From Nemophila menziesii (Eukaryota; Streptophyta; Magnoliopsida; Boraginales; Hydrophyllaceae): a stretch of 64,000 nt of DNA. A program made the translations under genes and the position numbers. The DNA lies in contig JARWIR010000018.1 in assembly GCA_029959085.1 (NCBI GenBank), forward strand, positions 806,001 to 870,000. Reading direction: 5' to 3'. Below are positions 37,797-50,277 of the stretch, piece by piece; positions within the stretch are counted from its first letter, which is position 1; each line of letters begins with the position of its first letter. The notes beneath the pieces are model-generated. The model was not told the DNA's origin. It saw only the letters and a list, made by a program, of their open reading frames with translations, and made no database searches.

Positions 37797-38483
37797 TTGA
37801 GTTTGGGGTGGAAAGAGATGACTAACAGAACCGGTGATTTTCGAAGAACTGCTCCTAGAAGAAGCACCACCATTGGTGGTACTGAAGAACAAGCTATTGA
37901 GATTCCTGATCCGCGTCCCAAACGCAAGACTGAAGAGGTTAAGCTTGCTCCCAAGAGAAAAGAAATTACAGGTCAGACTAACCCAAAAAATACAAGATTA
38001 ATTGATGAACCAGATAGTGAGGAAGAACATGAAGATACGATTGAAAAAGAAATTGAGGAAGAGAGCAAACAAGAAGTTCCAGAAGTACGAGTTCAACAGA
38101 AACCCCCGCGAAGAAAGATGTGTGCTCACAAGCCAAAGAGGGTTTACACTTCTTGGAATGATCAGGTTCGTGATAGAATTGAATTTTTGAAGTTTGGTGA
38201 GTAGATGACTTTCCTAGGGGTATTATGAGTAGTGCTTTCAAAGAGTATGTTGTTGCTTGTGACAAGTTTGGTTGGAAAGAATTGAGAAAAAGGAAGCTTG
38301 AGTTTATTCCTACCTTGGTGCGGAAATTTTTTGAAGGTTTAGCTATTTCCCGTGAAGTATTTGAAATCCGCAAAAAGGAAGTTCCTTTTTCTATTAAACT
38401 TATTCGAAAATCGTTGAAATTACCCAACTTTACTGGATTATGTCCGTTGCAAGAATCCCTTAATGATCCTTTTTTAGATTATT
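37797..38483 (+). pseudogene. Athila-type third ORF (putative plant transposon protein domain), frameshifted
   Basis: First part 37797-38204 is charged: basic RRTAPRRSTTIGG, RPKRKTEEVKLAPKRKE, then an acidic EEEHEDTIEKEIEEES run. It stops at FLKFGE. The second part 38225-38483 is in another frame: FGWKELRKRKLEFIPTLVRK, FFEGLAISREVFEIRKKEVP. The LVRKFF and RKKEVPFS pattern resembles the plant transposon-protein domain found in retroelement ORFs. It is cut off at 38483 where array sequence resumes. It lies about 1.2 kb after integrase, consistent with a post-pol ORF of an Athila-type element. Confidence 0.6.
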
Positions 38484-38698
38484 GAACAACACACTTTTCT
38501 GTATAATTTTTATTCTCCTTTTTCTACTACACCAAGTAGAAAAGACATGGATGCATATGTATGTTTTATAATATTTTAAATTAATAAGTATTTTCTTTTA
38601 CCACTACTTGTACATCTAATTGAGTTGTATTCTCTATTTCTTCCAAAAGAAAAATAAATTTTACTAATAGTACACATATTATAGTTTTTAATGTTACT
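38484..38698 (+). repeat. Direct repeat flanking the Athila fragment, right copy
   Basis: Right copy of the 35854-36067 sequence. The array segment then continues without a gap, so the array sequence overlaps itself by about 215 bp around the insert. Confidence 0.8.
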
Positions 38699-41149
38699 CT
38701 CTCTCTGTATGAAAGTTTAGAATAAATGAAAATAGTAGATAAAAAATTACAAATTTAAAAAATTGATATGATAAACTAAACCTCCAATGGAGTCGGAAAT
38801 CAATAAATCATATTTTTTACATTATTCTTACATATTTTAAACTCTAAATATAATTTATATCTATGTCAAATTATAAATAAAATTATTTAATAAAAGTATA
38901 AAAATATATTTTCAGTCTAAAACTTACCTTGTAGAAGAAATGACATGACCAACGACCACTTGTGAAATCATTTTCCTGTACGAATACTAATAAATTAAGA
39001 TCACAATATCATCAAAATATTATGTTTTAAGATCTAAATTTTTTCAAATAATGTAATTTCTAAAAATTAATATGTAAGACAAATAAATAAGATTGCATTC
39101 TAGTTATTAAAAGGTGTGCAGATTATACACAAAATTATTAGGTAATACAAAAAAAATACAGTCAAAAGAAATCACATACCTGAAAGTGATATTATAGGTT
39201 GTAAATCTTAGATTTGGGCGTAGAAAAAAACATAAATAATATAATTATCTAAAAGAAAATATAAATCTAGATGTACAAATGAGATGAAAAAAATTAATTT
39301 CTTCTTTAATTTCACCTCTAGTAATCTAAATATCTCTTCAAACTTTTTGTAGGTTTAATCATAAAATTGTTGAATGAAAAAAAATTATTCAATTTTTGAA
39401 GATTGTAAGAAATGAATAGACTAGGTGTATGATTATATTACGGCTTGACATAAATGAAGGCGTGATAAAATGAAAAACCTGGTCATAGAATTTTCCTTAA
39501 ATATTATAATCTCTTGTTGTTTTATGGGCCGAGCCTTTTAGTTGAAATAGATAAGAAAAATTAGACCATTTTCATTGGGCCAGATACATATGTCTAAAGT
39601 GTGGTTTTTTATCTATTCAAATATAATTTTTAATATAAAATACTCTTGTGTTTTAATTTATTTATGTGTAAATTTTATAAGATCTCTAATATTTTGCAAG
39701 TTGATTAAAAAATATAAAATTTAACGATATAATTATTTTAGTATTTGTAAACGGATTACGTTGATATAAATATCTTAGTAGAACTAGGAAAAAATTAGTT
39801 CCTTTAGAATTTAGCTATTCATATATATGTTATTTTCCTTGTGGTTGGGTCCTCAAACACATACTATAGTATCTTGATATTATTTTATAAAACAGATGAG
39901 AGAACAATGACCAATATCACGTATATATGTATGATAAAAAAAAATCTTATCGAAGTTTAATATACTATTATTTTAAAAATGTTATGATAATATGAGTATG
40001 GAGACAATTCTTACATAATTAATTTTAAATAATATTTATTAATCTAATCTTAATATTGGTAAAATTAACTATCCTTACTATGATTTGCCTACAAAATATA
40101 ATATATATATCTTTTGATATTTCATTCATTGATTATATTGAAAAACAAAAAGAAAAACTCTTTATTTGTTGAGATATCAGTTTTTATGAGAAATAATAAA
40201 GTCTCTGGGAAATGTATAACATGTATGCATAGATTCATTGGAAAGAAGTATACGAAAAATAAATAAATTTAACTTATTTAAAAATATAAAGATGTATATG
40301 AAGATAAGGTTATATTGATAGGATGAGAACAAATGGTTATAATGTTGACTCAAACAATGAATTTATTAAGCATGAAAAGAAAAAAAGAAAATGACACTTT
40401 TTCTATTTATGTTACCCTAGTTTTACATAATGTTAGGGTGATTAAGAATGAATAGAATGAGCGAGAGAAGGTATATTATAATGATTGTACCAAAATAAAG
40501 ATCTCTTAGTTTATTATTGATACGGAGAAATGACCAAACTTTTTAGAATAGTTTCTAAAATTGAAAGAAAAAATATCGTACAAGTATAGAATATAAATTA
40601 TTTAGATAAAATTTACATCCAATAATATCCCCATAACCAATGTTGAAACTAATATCTCTTCTTGGCCATCTATTACATTGCACATAACTAGTAGCCAAAT
40701 ATAATTTACATTTGATAAATTTATTAAAATTTATAAAAAGACAACTTGGTTAAATGTTATCTATGTTAGAGAACAACAAAGATAGTATACATGTATAGTT
40801 AGGGAAATAACCATAATATATGTGATAAAATAGGTTTCTAAATCTTGCAACTATATAATTCATTTACAACGTACGACTAAGAAAAATGGTTTGTTGTTGT
40901 GGGTTTATCTTAGTGTTAGTTCATCATAATGTCAAGGAAGTACATCACATAAATACAATAGCGTGCAGGTAACGATTGATTCATCTACAAAAAATTAATT
41001 AAATTCTTTTGTAATAACTAGGAGATAATATAGACGGATAAAAAAAATTAACCTTAATATATCCTTTTGTTGAGTTTACTTTATAAATTGTAACATTAAG
41101 ATTATAAAAACTATTATTACATTGAAAAGTATATAAAAATATACTATTA
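38699..41149. other. B/D-type array sequence, no gene
   Basis: AT-rich sequence collinear with about 3050-5545 of unit 1 but diverged by many substitutions and indels. No supportable gene is seen. Confidence 0.75.
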
Positions 41150-43180
41150 AAGCTTTTTCGCCACCAACCAAAGAAATATACATGTATACACCGATAAACT
41201 AATATAAAATTGAGAAGATAAAGTGTTGATCTATACAAATTTGTTATCATCTGAAGCGATTCGGTATATGCAGAGTACAACTTTAATAATTTGTTATGAA
41301 TAAATATGGATTATACAAAAAAGAGAGATGTAAAAAAGGAAAATATAGGATCAAACAAAATCAAAGTACAATACTGAAAGCGAATAAAGGGTTTCGATCT
41401 CCTTTATTAGGGGATACTTAGGTGATAGATCACCAAAGGAAAATCATATTCTTTAACTTCTTGATGAAGGAGAATTTGGGTATAACACAGTGATCCAAAT
41501 ATCAACAAACATTATTCAAATGTTTCCAATACGCATGAAATATAATAGTAGACTCTAAATCCTCCCAAATGTTATAATACACCTATGTTTAGTTGGAACA
41601 ATGGGAACATCGAGCCTTATGATAAGCTTAAGCCCATATGGTCATCATTTATGGAGAGGAAAATTATTAACTTAGAACATAAAATACACAAACATTATAA
41701 TTAATAAATAGTGTGCCGCACATGGCAATAAATAATCAAGTTAAATTACAAATTCACTTAACCCTACTAACTCTTTAGCTATGATCCCCTACGGCACTTA
41801 GCCATGACATATAGAGACAAGAGAGAGTGTAAATCCAAACCAGAAAGAACAAAAATAAATCAAACTAAACTAAATACTCTAGAAAAATGAATAATTTTTT
41901 TTATTAATAATAGAAAATTGTTATTTCTTATGAAATGCCAATATCTCCTTTTCTAACTTAATGTTGTATTAAGGGCTGGAAACCTAAATTTTACCAATAT
42001 ATCAAGTAATATAAAAAAATAACACGGTAAAAAAAATCAAAAAGGTCACAAAAATTTGTAAGAACACTATATTATTCAGACACATCAATGTAGATCAAAT
42101 TTCATAAATCTTGCTGATAAAATTTTGGATAAGATATAGAAAAGGTTTGTAATAATTTTATGAATTTTTATATTTTATAGGTAAGAATACAAGAGAGTTC
42201 AAGATTACGTATAAATTCCTCCATATGCGCATCCATATAATATAATTTATCGGGTAATATTTAGTTAGTAATATAGTCTTAGTAGTGCGAAAAAGCTATA
42301 GAAAAGTCACATGTTTAATGTCAATATTCCATACCTCGGGCAAACGAAATTATCTCAATTATGTTGTTTTTAATGATCATAATTATATCCTTAAACTCGT
42401 GCACTCTATTTACAAAGCTTTGTAAATTGGAATATGACACATTGTTGAAAGGTAGTCCATCTGTACAATTGCTAAAAAAATTAATGTCTATTGAGATGTT
42501 CATGGTATGAGGTGTTTTTCAGTCTATTTGGGGATAATAATCATCTGTTCCTAAGTTTTTATTAAGGAGTGATGCATCTATTCCTTGCTGCTTCCAAAAT
42601 GAAAGTGATGAAGTGATGGCCTCTCATTCAGATACAATCAAAGAATGATCAACTGATTTCTGAGGGTGAAGTAGGTTTTGCGAAGAGGAGCTTGCGTGAG
42701 AGGTGGCTAAGAAATGAAATGTTCAGTTAGAAATTTAAATACATAAGATAAGGGTATTTTATGAAAATATTATGTCCAAAACCAGTATTATTGCTTGTTA
42801 TGTGTTCTCGAGGAAGTTATACGAAGACGTGTGTCAGCAAGCGTTACTGCCCCATGATTGTCAAAAGGAGGGTTGGATATATTTTGCGTATTCTCCAAAT
42901 GAAAGATCGACATCATTACTTTCTGTCTTAATTAATTTCTGAATTCTTTCGGTTTCCAAGAACAATTATCCTAATAAAGACCACACATTTATGTGATCTA
43001 GCAGTGTTTTTTAAAATACTAATGATAAATGCTTGTAATACTTCTTTGATATCTTGACTAATTAACTCTCACTTCCTTGTCTATCCTATTGTTACAAGAT
43101 GAAGATTTTTGTTCATTAAACCTTTCTTTATCTTAGGCTTACAATATTTTGGTAACTTATGGAAAGAGCCTCTTTCCAGT

Positions 43181-43271
<91 letters not shown>

Positions 43272-43511
43272 TTACTCCGATCGTCTTCACTTTTTTCTGT
43301 TTTACGATATAGACTAATTGATCTTGACAAGGTATACATTTGTTTGATGGGTATTTTATATAGAACTTTTTGAAGTCCCTTGTTGGTCGAGGATACCTCT
43401 CCTTAAAAATCCCTTTGACCCAACCTTGTCATAAATCCATTTCTTGTACACCTTTTTGTCTAATACCTTCGAACTCTTTAACAAACATAATAACTCTCGA
43501 GTTACTATACT
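41150..43511. repeat. Dispersed repeat R, copy R1
   Basis: Starts AAGCTTTTTCGCCACCAACC and is repeated at 47915, 51873 and 55821. R1 is the most diverged copy and lacks the CACTA insertion found at the end of the others: it reads GAGTTACTAT-ACTGCGTTTC across the insertion point (43508/43509). A 60-codon minus frame (42321-42503) is present in all four copies but changes amino acids freely between R1 and the rest, so I do not call it a gene. Confidence 0.88.
43183..43268. repeat. (AT)n microsatellite in R1
   Basis: Uninterrupted AT run of about 86 bp. It is the longest of the four homologous tracts in the R copies. Confidence 0.95.
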
Positions 43512-43673
43512 GCGTTTCTTTGACCTGTTGAAGGCTTCATTTTCTCAAGATAGTAACAAGTGATCCCGAGAACTGTATTTATAATCTGTCAAAACTATCT
43601 TGCTTTTTACATATGGTGCATTACAGTTATATTATGTTTTACATATATACAGAGTGTTGTGATTGGTGTCTTG

Positions 43674-43990
43674 CACTACTGCAGAACGGGCATTTACCAA
43701 CGACAAGATTACCGACGACATGTAGTTCGTCGGTGATGATACAAATTTACCGATGACACATGTTTACCGACGAAATACGTCGTCGTTAAATTACTGATGA
43801 CAAACATTCGTAGGTAATAAAGGAAAACTTCGTCTCCATTTGTTTTTTTATTTTTAATTTTTTGTTGTTTGAAACGTCGTCGCAAAATATAGCGACAGCA
43901 ATATCTTGTCGGTTAAATGAAATATACCGACGGATGAGTTTATTTACCGACAACACGTTACTCATTGGTAAAAAAGAAAGGTATTTATTG
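43674..43990 (+). mobile_element. CACTA-type left terminus and subterminal motifs (diverged family)
   Basis: Begins CACTACTGCAGAACGGGC followed by TTTACCAACGAC, ACCGACGACATG, TTTACCGATGAC, TTTACCGACGAA and reverse forms, the same word family as the CACTA element at 58170. The start CACTACTGCAG is related to CACTACAGCAG there. The matching right terminus (CTGCAGTAGTG) was not found up to 47914, so the element is truncated, degraded or ends elsewhere. It stands directly upstream of the EMF1-like gene. Confidence 0.7.
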
Positions 43991-44688
43991 AGGACAGACT
44001 TGTTTTCATCACAAAAAACCCCAAAACCCAATTTTCCCCAATTTTCTCCCAAAAACCTTAATCAAATTCATTCAAATTTTTTCCAATTCATCTTGCACTA
44101 TTTACAAGTTCATAATCAAAGTGGGTCATACTCAATACACAATTCCTTTAAGAAATCCAAACAATTTCCTTGAGCATATAAAATGGAAATTTCCTTTTTT
44201 TTGTATCTTACTCACTTTCATACGAAAATACATTTGGAATACGTTGGAAGGTTTCCTCAACATCCTAAGTTTTAGCTTCAAGTATGTCCTTCCTCTTTTC
44301 CCTTTTCCCATGTATCTTCTTTTGTTATATATTTATATTAAATATACCCTATTTGTCTCCGCAATAGTTATCCTCTTGAATTCCTACTTGCGAGGGTCTA
44401 GTATGCAAAATCTTTAAACTATCTTCAGAAGAAAGTCACGTAATGTTCGCTTATAGGTTTAAGATGGTCGAGTAATCCTTAGTACTTATCACCAATAAAG
44501 TATAAAAAAATCAACCCCCCACATACACTATATTGTTTGCTAGTGTTTATCTACACAATGCCTAATGAATAATGTTTATTAAGAAATGAGGTAAATTTTT
44601 CCGTTAGAGGGTCGTATATTTTGGCTCATATTTTTTTGCTCTAGATAAATCTGGACCTACTTTCTACTTGTAGTTTATAATATACATA
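43991..44688. other. AT-rich spacer between CACTA-type end and EMF1-like gene
   Basis: Pyrimidine- and A-rich sequence without a supportable gene. The 98-103 codon frames at 43862-44417 overlap the subterminal motifs and have no recognisable domain. Confidence 0.55.
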
Positions 44689-44700
44689 TATAAATATAGT
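44689..44700 (+). promoter_or_regulatory. Candidate TATA box of the EMF1-like gene
   Basis: TATATAAATATA, followed by a pyrimidine-rich CTCACTCTATTCTTTCCTCC leader. Suggestive only, because the region is AT-rich. Confidence 0.35.
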
Positions 44701-44724
44701 ACACGCCTAAAAAGTAATTACTTT

Positions 44725-45638
44725 CTCACTCTATTCTTTCCTCCCTCTTTCATATTTTACACCTAAATTAGGGTTTCTTATATACTAATCACACCAATTC
44801 TTCTAGCCCCGAATTTTTATTATCATAAAGAAATTGTGGATCTTGCTTCATTTATAATTCATATATTATACAATATCTTTAGTTGTATCCAACAAAAAAC
44901 AATTAGTTTGTGTTTAATCAGCGAGGTTTTAATCTGATACTTCGATCAAAAAACAAAGGTTTGTATTGTATTTGATGTTTCTTTTTTTCATTTACTTTGT
45001 ATTTATGCACAAATATATGTATAAATTTATTTTTAAATTTGTTTTACAATTAATGTCTCCCACTTTTTACTTTTATTTAATATATGTTGGAATGATATTA
45101 AATGACAATCTTGATACATCTTTTTGAATTCTTTTGTGTATATTGCTGGTAATAATTATTACATATACAAATGCTTAAATATATGTAAAAACCTCAATAT
45201 TTTGTTGTTGAATTAATGTGAAATATTAACCTTTATTGTATGATTTTCGTTGTAGACTTTAATTTGGTTGAGTTTTGAATTTGAATAGCTATGTGATGTA
45301 AGTATTTGTTATCTTACACTATTGATAATTCATATTATTTTACACGTCAAAAATCCTCCTTTTTCTTTAACTTATTTCCAATTCTATTACCTTTGGTTGT
45401 TTGGGTGTTTCTGTATATATTTGTTATTCATACAATACTGCTAATTTAATTGTATGTGAATAGTTACCCTTATCATATTTGTATAGATTGATAACATAAT
45501 TATGTATGTCATGTCAGTAAATGACATTTAATTTAATTTATTTTATTTGAACAAATTAGTTAAATTTGCTTGAGGCAGTTTTGGTTCTAGTTTGTGAAAC
45601 ACCTTACTCTTTCATTGGATTTCAGGAGCCGTGTAATG
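44725..45638 (+). other. Putative 5'UTR exons of the EMF1-like gene
   Basis: Splice-like signals define a leader exon ending at 44958 (ACAAAG before GTTTGT), a second exon at about 45256-45297 (after CGTTGTAG, before GTAAGT) and a 13-nt exon at 45626-45638 (after GATTTCAG, before GTAAT). The start ATG follows after a further intron. This is inferred from signals alone and needs transcripts. Confidence 0.35.
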
Positions 45639-46255
45639 GTAATATTATTAGTTTTATTGTATATTTTTGTCCTAGATTTTGCAAAGGTTGGCCATGTAAT
45701 GATTACATGTATGCTTCAGATTTACGTCATTTAATTTGAAGCTTAAAAATAAAATCAACGTTCTATTTTCATATCTTTATTTCAAATTTATCATACACTT
45801 ACAAATTTACTCCATGTGTTTCTAAATAAATGTCCATTTAACTATTTAAATAGTTTTAAATATATAAAGATAAAATTTCTGTTACAATTATGTTATATAA
45901 GTATCTTGATATTGTAAATACGTGTTGTAACATAAATTTTAATATTTTAATATAGATAGTAGCCTAAATTTTTTAATAATAATTTATTTAAAGGACATTT
46001 ATTTAATAACAAAGTGAGCATATTGGTCTTGTTAGGCTTAAGTGTACCTTTCAATGCATGTCTTTTGAAATATTAAAATCAACCTAAATAAATGAATAAA
46101 ATTTATTTATTATTACTTATCTATTGATTTTCCATTACTTAATCTCAAGCTTGATAAAAAGACCAACAAGCTATTATATGTTTGGTTTTCATACTCAATT
46201 TTTTCTATAAAACTATAAATTTATATTTAACATTAAATTCTTCTGACCTTTAGAT

Positions 46256-47314
46256 ATGGACAACAAGATTGAAACCGGAAGATGTCAACATTTCACTATT
46301 CGGTAAGATTAATTTTATTTATCCATTTTATCATTTTTTATCACGAATATAGTTAAATCTTTTTCTCATATATGTTTTGTGGTTGTTATTCATTAGTTAA
46401 TGTTTTTTTCTTGTAATGTATAAATAATTTGTCGCCATCTATGTATGGTTCATATTTATTTTCTCTAATACTTCATAGTATGCTGAAGTTGATGCAATTG
46501 TATAATGTAATGAGCATAATTGAATAAGTCTACAAGTAGTATAATCAAAATATAAAAATATTAGCAGTGTCAGATTAAATTAGATTGGACTTTTTATGAA
46601 GTTTTAAGGATTTGAACGTTTTAGTTGAGTATCCAGTATATAAGTGGGCTACTTAGATATTTAACATTAAATTTGGCAGGCTTTAAAATATTAAATTGTT
46701 TCATAATAGTATATATCTTGGACTACCATATGAAATAAAAATCAATTATTTTATGTGATACACTACTTAAAATTTTATAGAAATATTCTTCATTTTAATT
46801 TAGTGGATATGTAGCCGAGATGAGACACAATAATCCAAAGTTTGATGAATTGTTTGGGCAACTTCCTCTGCTCAGTGCTCCTAGGCATAGATATTGGCGC
46901 TGTGAAATGGAGGGTGGGGCAAGATGTAGGCTCAATGAAGCATCCGAAAGTTCATTTGGTGAAGCTGCAATAACCCAACATGAGACGCAGCCGAATGGTA
47001 AATTGATAGTTGGTGATAAGGAAGATGTGGTGTCAAGGGGTTCAGAAAAAAATTCATCTTCATTCAGGCATGCTGTCAAATCCCATCAGATAAAAAATCC
47101 CCTGAAAAAAAGGAAGATGTCAAATCCTCTAAGCTTAAAAATGAGGGATGCCAATGCCACCAAAAAGGAATGTCTGGATACATTGTGCTTAGAGAGACAA
47201 AATATATTAAGTGGTTCTCCTAATTTAGAGGAGGAATCGTCTTATGGATCTAATGATAACAATAAAGAAGATGTTACAACTGTTAGTAGTTATTTAAGTG
47301 ATGCTTCAACCTAA
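46256..47314 (+). CDS. EMF1-like protein (N-terminal-type), two coding exons
   Basis: Coding exon A is 46256-46302 (ATG after acceptor TTTAG, donor CG-GTAAGA) and exon B is 46804-47314 (acceptor TTTAG). Phases match and give about 185 residues starting MDNKIETGRCQHFTIR, joined to GYVAEMRHNN. C-x-HF-[ST]-[IM]-RG-[FY]-VAE followed by LP-L-S-[AV]-P-[KR]-x-R-[WY]-W-x-C (here LPLLSAPRHRYWRCE) is the N-terminal signature I recall from EMBRYONIC FLOWER 1, a plant Polycomb-pathway protein. The usual CWPF-like motif between them is missing and the protein is far shorter than EMF1. A basic KNPLKKRK and a serine/acidic tail follow. It could be a truncated paralogue or a captured fragment. It sits between a CACTA-type end and repeat R2. 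Confidence 0.5.
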
Positions 47315-47914
47315 AGTATTAGTGTTTGAATATGTTTGTTATCATTTTACGTATTAATTACTTTTTCTTTTAAATTGTTAGGTTAATATTCGCGGAGCTC
47401 AATGTTTGTATTATCATTTTTAGGTTCATCAAAATTTAAAAATTTGTATTAACATTTATTTTATCGTCAATTTATGAAATCCCATAACTACTTATGATAC
47501 ATTCCTAGTCACTATGTAAGCAATACAAATGCATTGAACTCATATATTATTATGGCTAAATTAAAGACATAAAATACGTTCATGTTAATGTCAATAATAT
47601 TAATCATTATATGAATTCTATCTACTATGACACTTTCAATCAGAGGTGCGAGATATGAATTATTGGTGTAGATTGTTTAATTATGCGATAATTACTGGTT
47701 TTGATTAAAGAATATGTAAATTTGAAGACATAATCAGATTCATCGGATGCTAAAAACGAAGTTATACTGCGGTAAATCAATTTATTTGGCAGATGTGTGA
47801 GGCTACAAATCTTGTAGTTATATGTAGTAGTTAATAAAGAGTATAAGTCGAGGAAACTTTAGGTTTTATTCATTTCTATATTGTGGTAAGATTGTTGATT
47901 ATACGCAACACGAT
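47315..47914. other. 3' flank of the EMF1-like gene, AT-rich
   Basis: No gene seen. This sequence is carried along in the tandem blocks (copies at 51273-51872 and 55221-55820). Confidence 0.7.
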
Positions 47915-49947
47915 AAGCTTTTTCGCCACCAACCAAAGAAATATACATGTATACACCGTTAAATTAATATAAAATTGAGAAGATCAAGTGTTGATCTATA
48001 CAAATTTGTTATCATCTGAAGCGATTCGGTATATGCAGAGTACAACTTTAATAATTTGTTATAGATAAATATGGATTATACAAAAAAGAGAGATGTAAAA
48101 AAGGAAAATATAGGATCAAACAAAATCAAAGTACAATACTTAAAGCGAATAAAGGGTTTCGATCTCCTTTATTAGGGGATACTTAGGTGATAGATCACCA
48201 AGGGAAAATCATATTCTTTAACTTCTTGATGAAGGAGAATTTGGGTATAACACAGAGATCCAAATATCAACAAACATTATTCAAATGTTTCCAATACGCA
48301 TGAAATATAATAGTAGACTCTAAATCCTCCCAAATGTTATCATACACCTATGTTTAGTTGGAACAATTGGAGTATCGAGCCTTAGGATAAGCTTAAGCCC
48401 ATATGGTCATCATTTATGTAGAGGAAAATTATTAACTTAGAACATAAAATACACAAACATTATAATTAATAAATAGTGTGCCACACATGGAAATAAATAA
48501 TCAAGTTAAATTATAAATTCACTTAAGCCCTACTAACTCTTTAGCTATGATCCCCTACGACACTTAGCCATGACATATAGAAACAACATAGAGTGTAAAT
48601 CCAAACCAGAAAGAACAAAAATACATCAAACTAAACTAAATACTCTAGAAAAATGAATAATTTTTTTTATTAATAATAGAAAATTGTTATTTCTTATGAA
48701 ATGCCAATATCTCCTTTTCTAACATAATGTTGTATTAAGGGCTGGAAACCTAAATATTACCAATATATCAAGTAATATAAAAAAATAACACGGTAAAAAA
48801 AATCAAAAGGGTCACAAAAATTAGTAAGAACACTATATTATTCAAACACATCAATGTAGGTCAAATTTCATAAATCTTGCTGATAAAATTTTGGATAAGA
48901 TATAGAAAAGGTTTGTAATAATTTTATGAATTTTTATATTTTATAGGTAAGAATACAAGAGAGTTCAAGATTACGTATAAATTCCTCCATATGCGCATCC
49001 ATATAATATAATTTATCGGGTAATACTTAGTTGGTAATATAGTCGTAGTAGTGCGAAAAAGCTATAGAAAAGTCACATGTTTAATGTCAATATTCCAAAC
49101 CTCGGGCAAACAAAATTATCTCAATTATTTTGTTTTTAATGATCATAATTATATCCTTAAACTCGTGCACTCTATTTACAAAAATGTGTAAATTGGAATA
49201 ACCCACATGATTGAAAGGTAGTCCATCTGTACAATTGCTACAAAATTTAATGTGTATTGAGATGTTCATGGTATGAGGTGTTTTTCAGTCTATTTGGGAA
49301 TAATAATCATCTGTTCCTAAGTTTTTATTAAGGAGTGATGCATCTATTCCTTGCTGCTTTTAAAATGAAAGTGATGAAGTGAGGGACTCTCATTCAGATA
49401 CAATCAGAGAATGATCAATTGATTTCTGAGGGTGAAGTAGGTTTTGCGAAGAGGAGCTTGCGTGAGAGGTGGCTAAGAAATGAAATGTTTAGTTAGAAAT
49501 TTAAATACATAAGATAAGGGTATTTTATGAGAATATTATGTCGAAAACCAGTATTATTGCTTGTTATGTGTTCTCGAGGAAGTAATACGAAGAAGTGTGT
49601 CAGCAAGCGTTACTGGCCCATGATTGTCAAAAAGAGGGTTGGATATATTTTGCATATTCTCCAAATGAAAGATTGACATTATTACTTTCTGTCGTAATTA
49701 ATTTCTGAATTCTTTCGGTTCCCAAGAACAATTATTCTAATAAAGACCACACATTTATGTGATCTAGCCGTGTTTATTCAAACTACTAATGATAAATGTA
49801 TGTAATACTTCTTTGATATCCTGACTAATTAACTCTCACTTCCTTGTCTATCCTATTGTTACAAGATGAAGATTTTTGTTCATTAAACCTTTCTTTATCT
49901 TAGGCTTACAATATTTTGGTAACTTATGGAAAGAGCCTCTTTCCAGT

Positions 49948-50028
<81 letters not shown>

Positions 50029-50277
50029 TTACTCCGATCGTCTTCACTTTTTTCTGTTTTACGATATCGACTAATTGATCTTGACAAGCTATACATTTGT
50101 TTCATGGGTTTTTATATGGTTTCTCTTAATAAAACTTTTTGAAGTCCCTCGTTGGTCGAGGATACCTCTCCTTAAAAATCCCATTGACCCAACCTTGTCA
50201 ACAATCCATTTCTTTTACACCTTTTTGGCTAATACCTTCATACTCTTTAACAAACGTAATAACTCTCGAGTTACTAT
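47915..50277. repeat. Dispersed repeat R, copy R2
   Basis: Same as R1 but ending at the CACTA insertion point (GAGTTACTAT before CACTACAGCAG). Includes an (AT)n tract at 49950-50025. No gene is supported. Confidence 0.9.
49950..50025. repeat. (AT)n microsatellite in R2
   Basis: About 76 bp of AT repeat, homologous to the tract at 43183. Confidence 0.93.

Larger units (their letters stand above)
35438..41149. repeat. Tandem array unit 7, diverged, split by a retroelement fragment, right end of the array
   Basis: A-type sequence 35438-35935, then B-type to 36067, an unrelated insert (36068-38483), B again from 38484, then D-type sequence to about 41139 (compare 3391-5545). No CMT sequence is present. 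Homology to the other units stops at ATTGAAAAGTATATAAAA (41121-41138), after which a different repeat starts. This is the right border of the array. Confidence 0.85.

Noticed and set aside
1..41149. Array units as Helitrons, Pack-MULEs or LTR elements
   Set aside because: No TC...CTRR ends with terminal hairpin, no long terminal inverted repeats with 9-bp target duplications, and no LTR/primer-binding-site structure could be seen; left unclassified.
42321..42503. 60-codon minus frame present in all four R copies
   Set aside because: R1 and R2 differ by many amino-acid changes over a short frame, no start context or domain; no sign of coding constraint.
43109..43373. Frames rich in alternating Ile-Tyr
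   Set aside because: Translation of the (AT)n microsatellite.
43862..44417. Overlapping 98-103 codon frames near the diverged CACTA end
   Set aside because: Overlap subterminal motifs and AT-rich spacer, no domain.
49048..49055. TAGTAGTG as a CACTA right terminus
   Set aside because: Also present in R1 (near 42282) within ordinary R sequence, so it is part of R.
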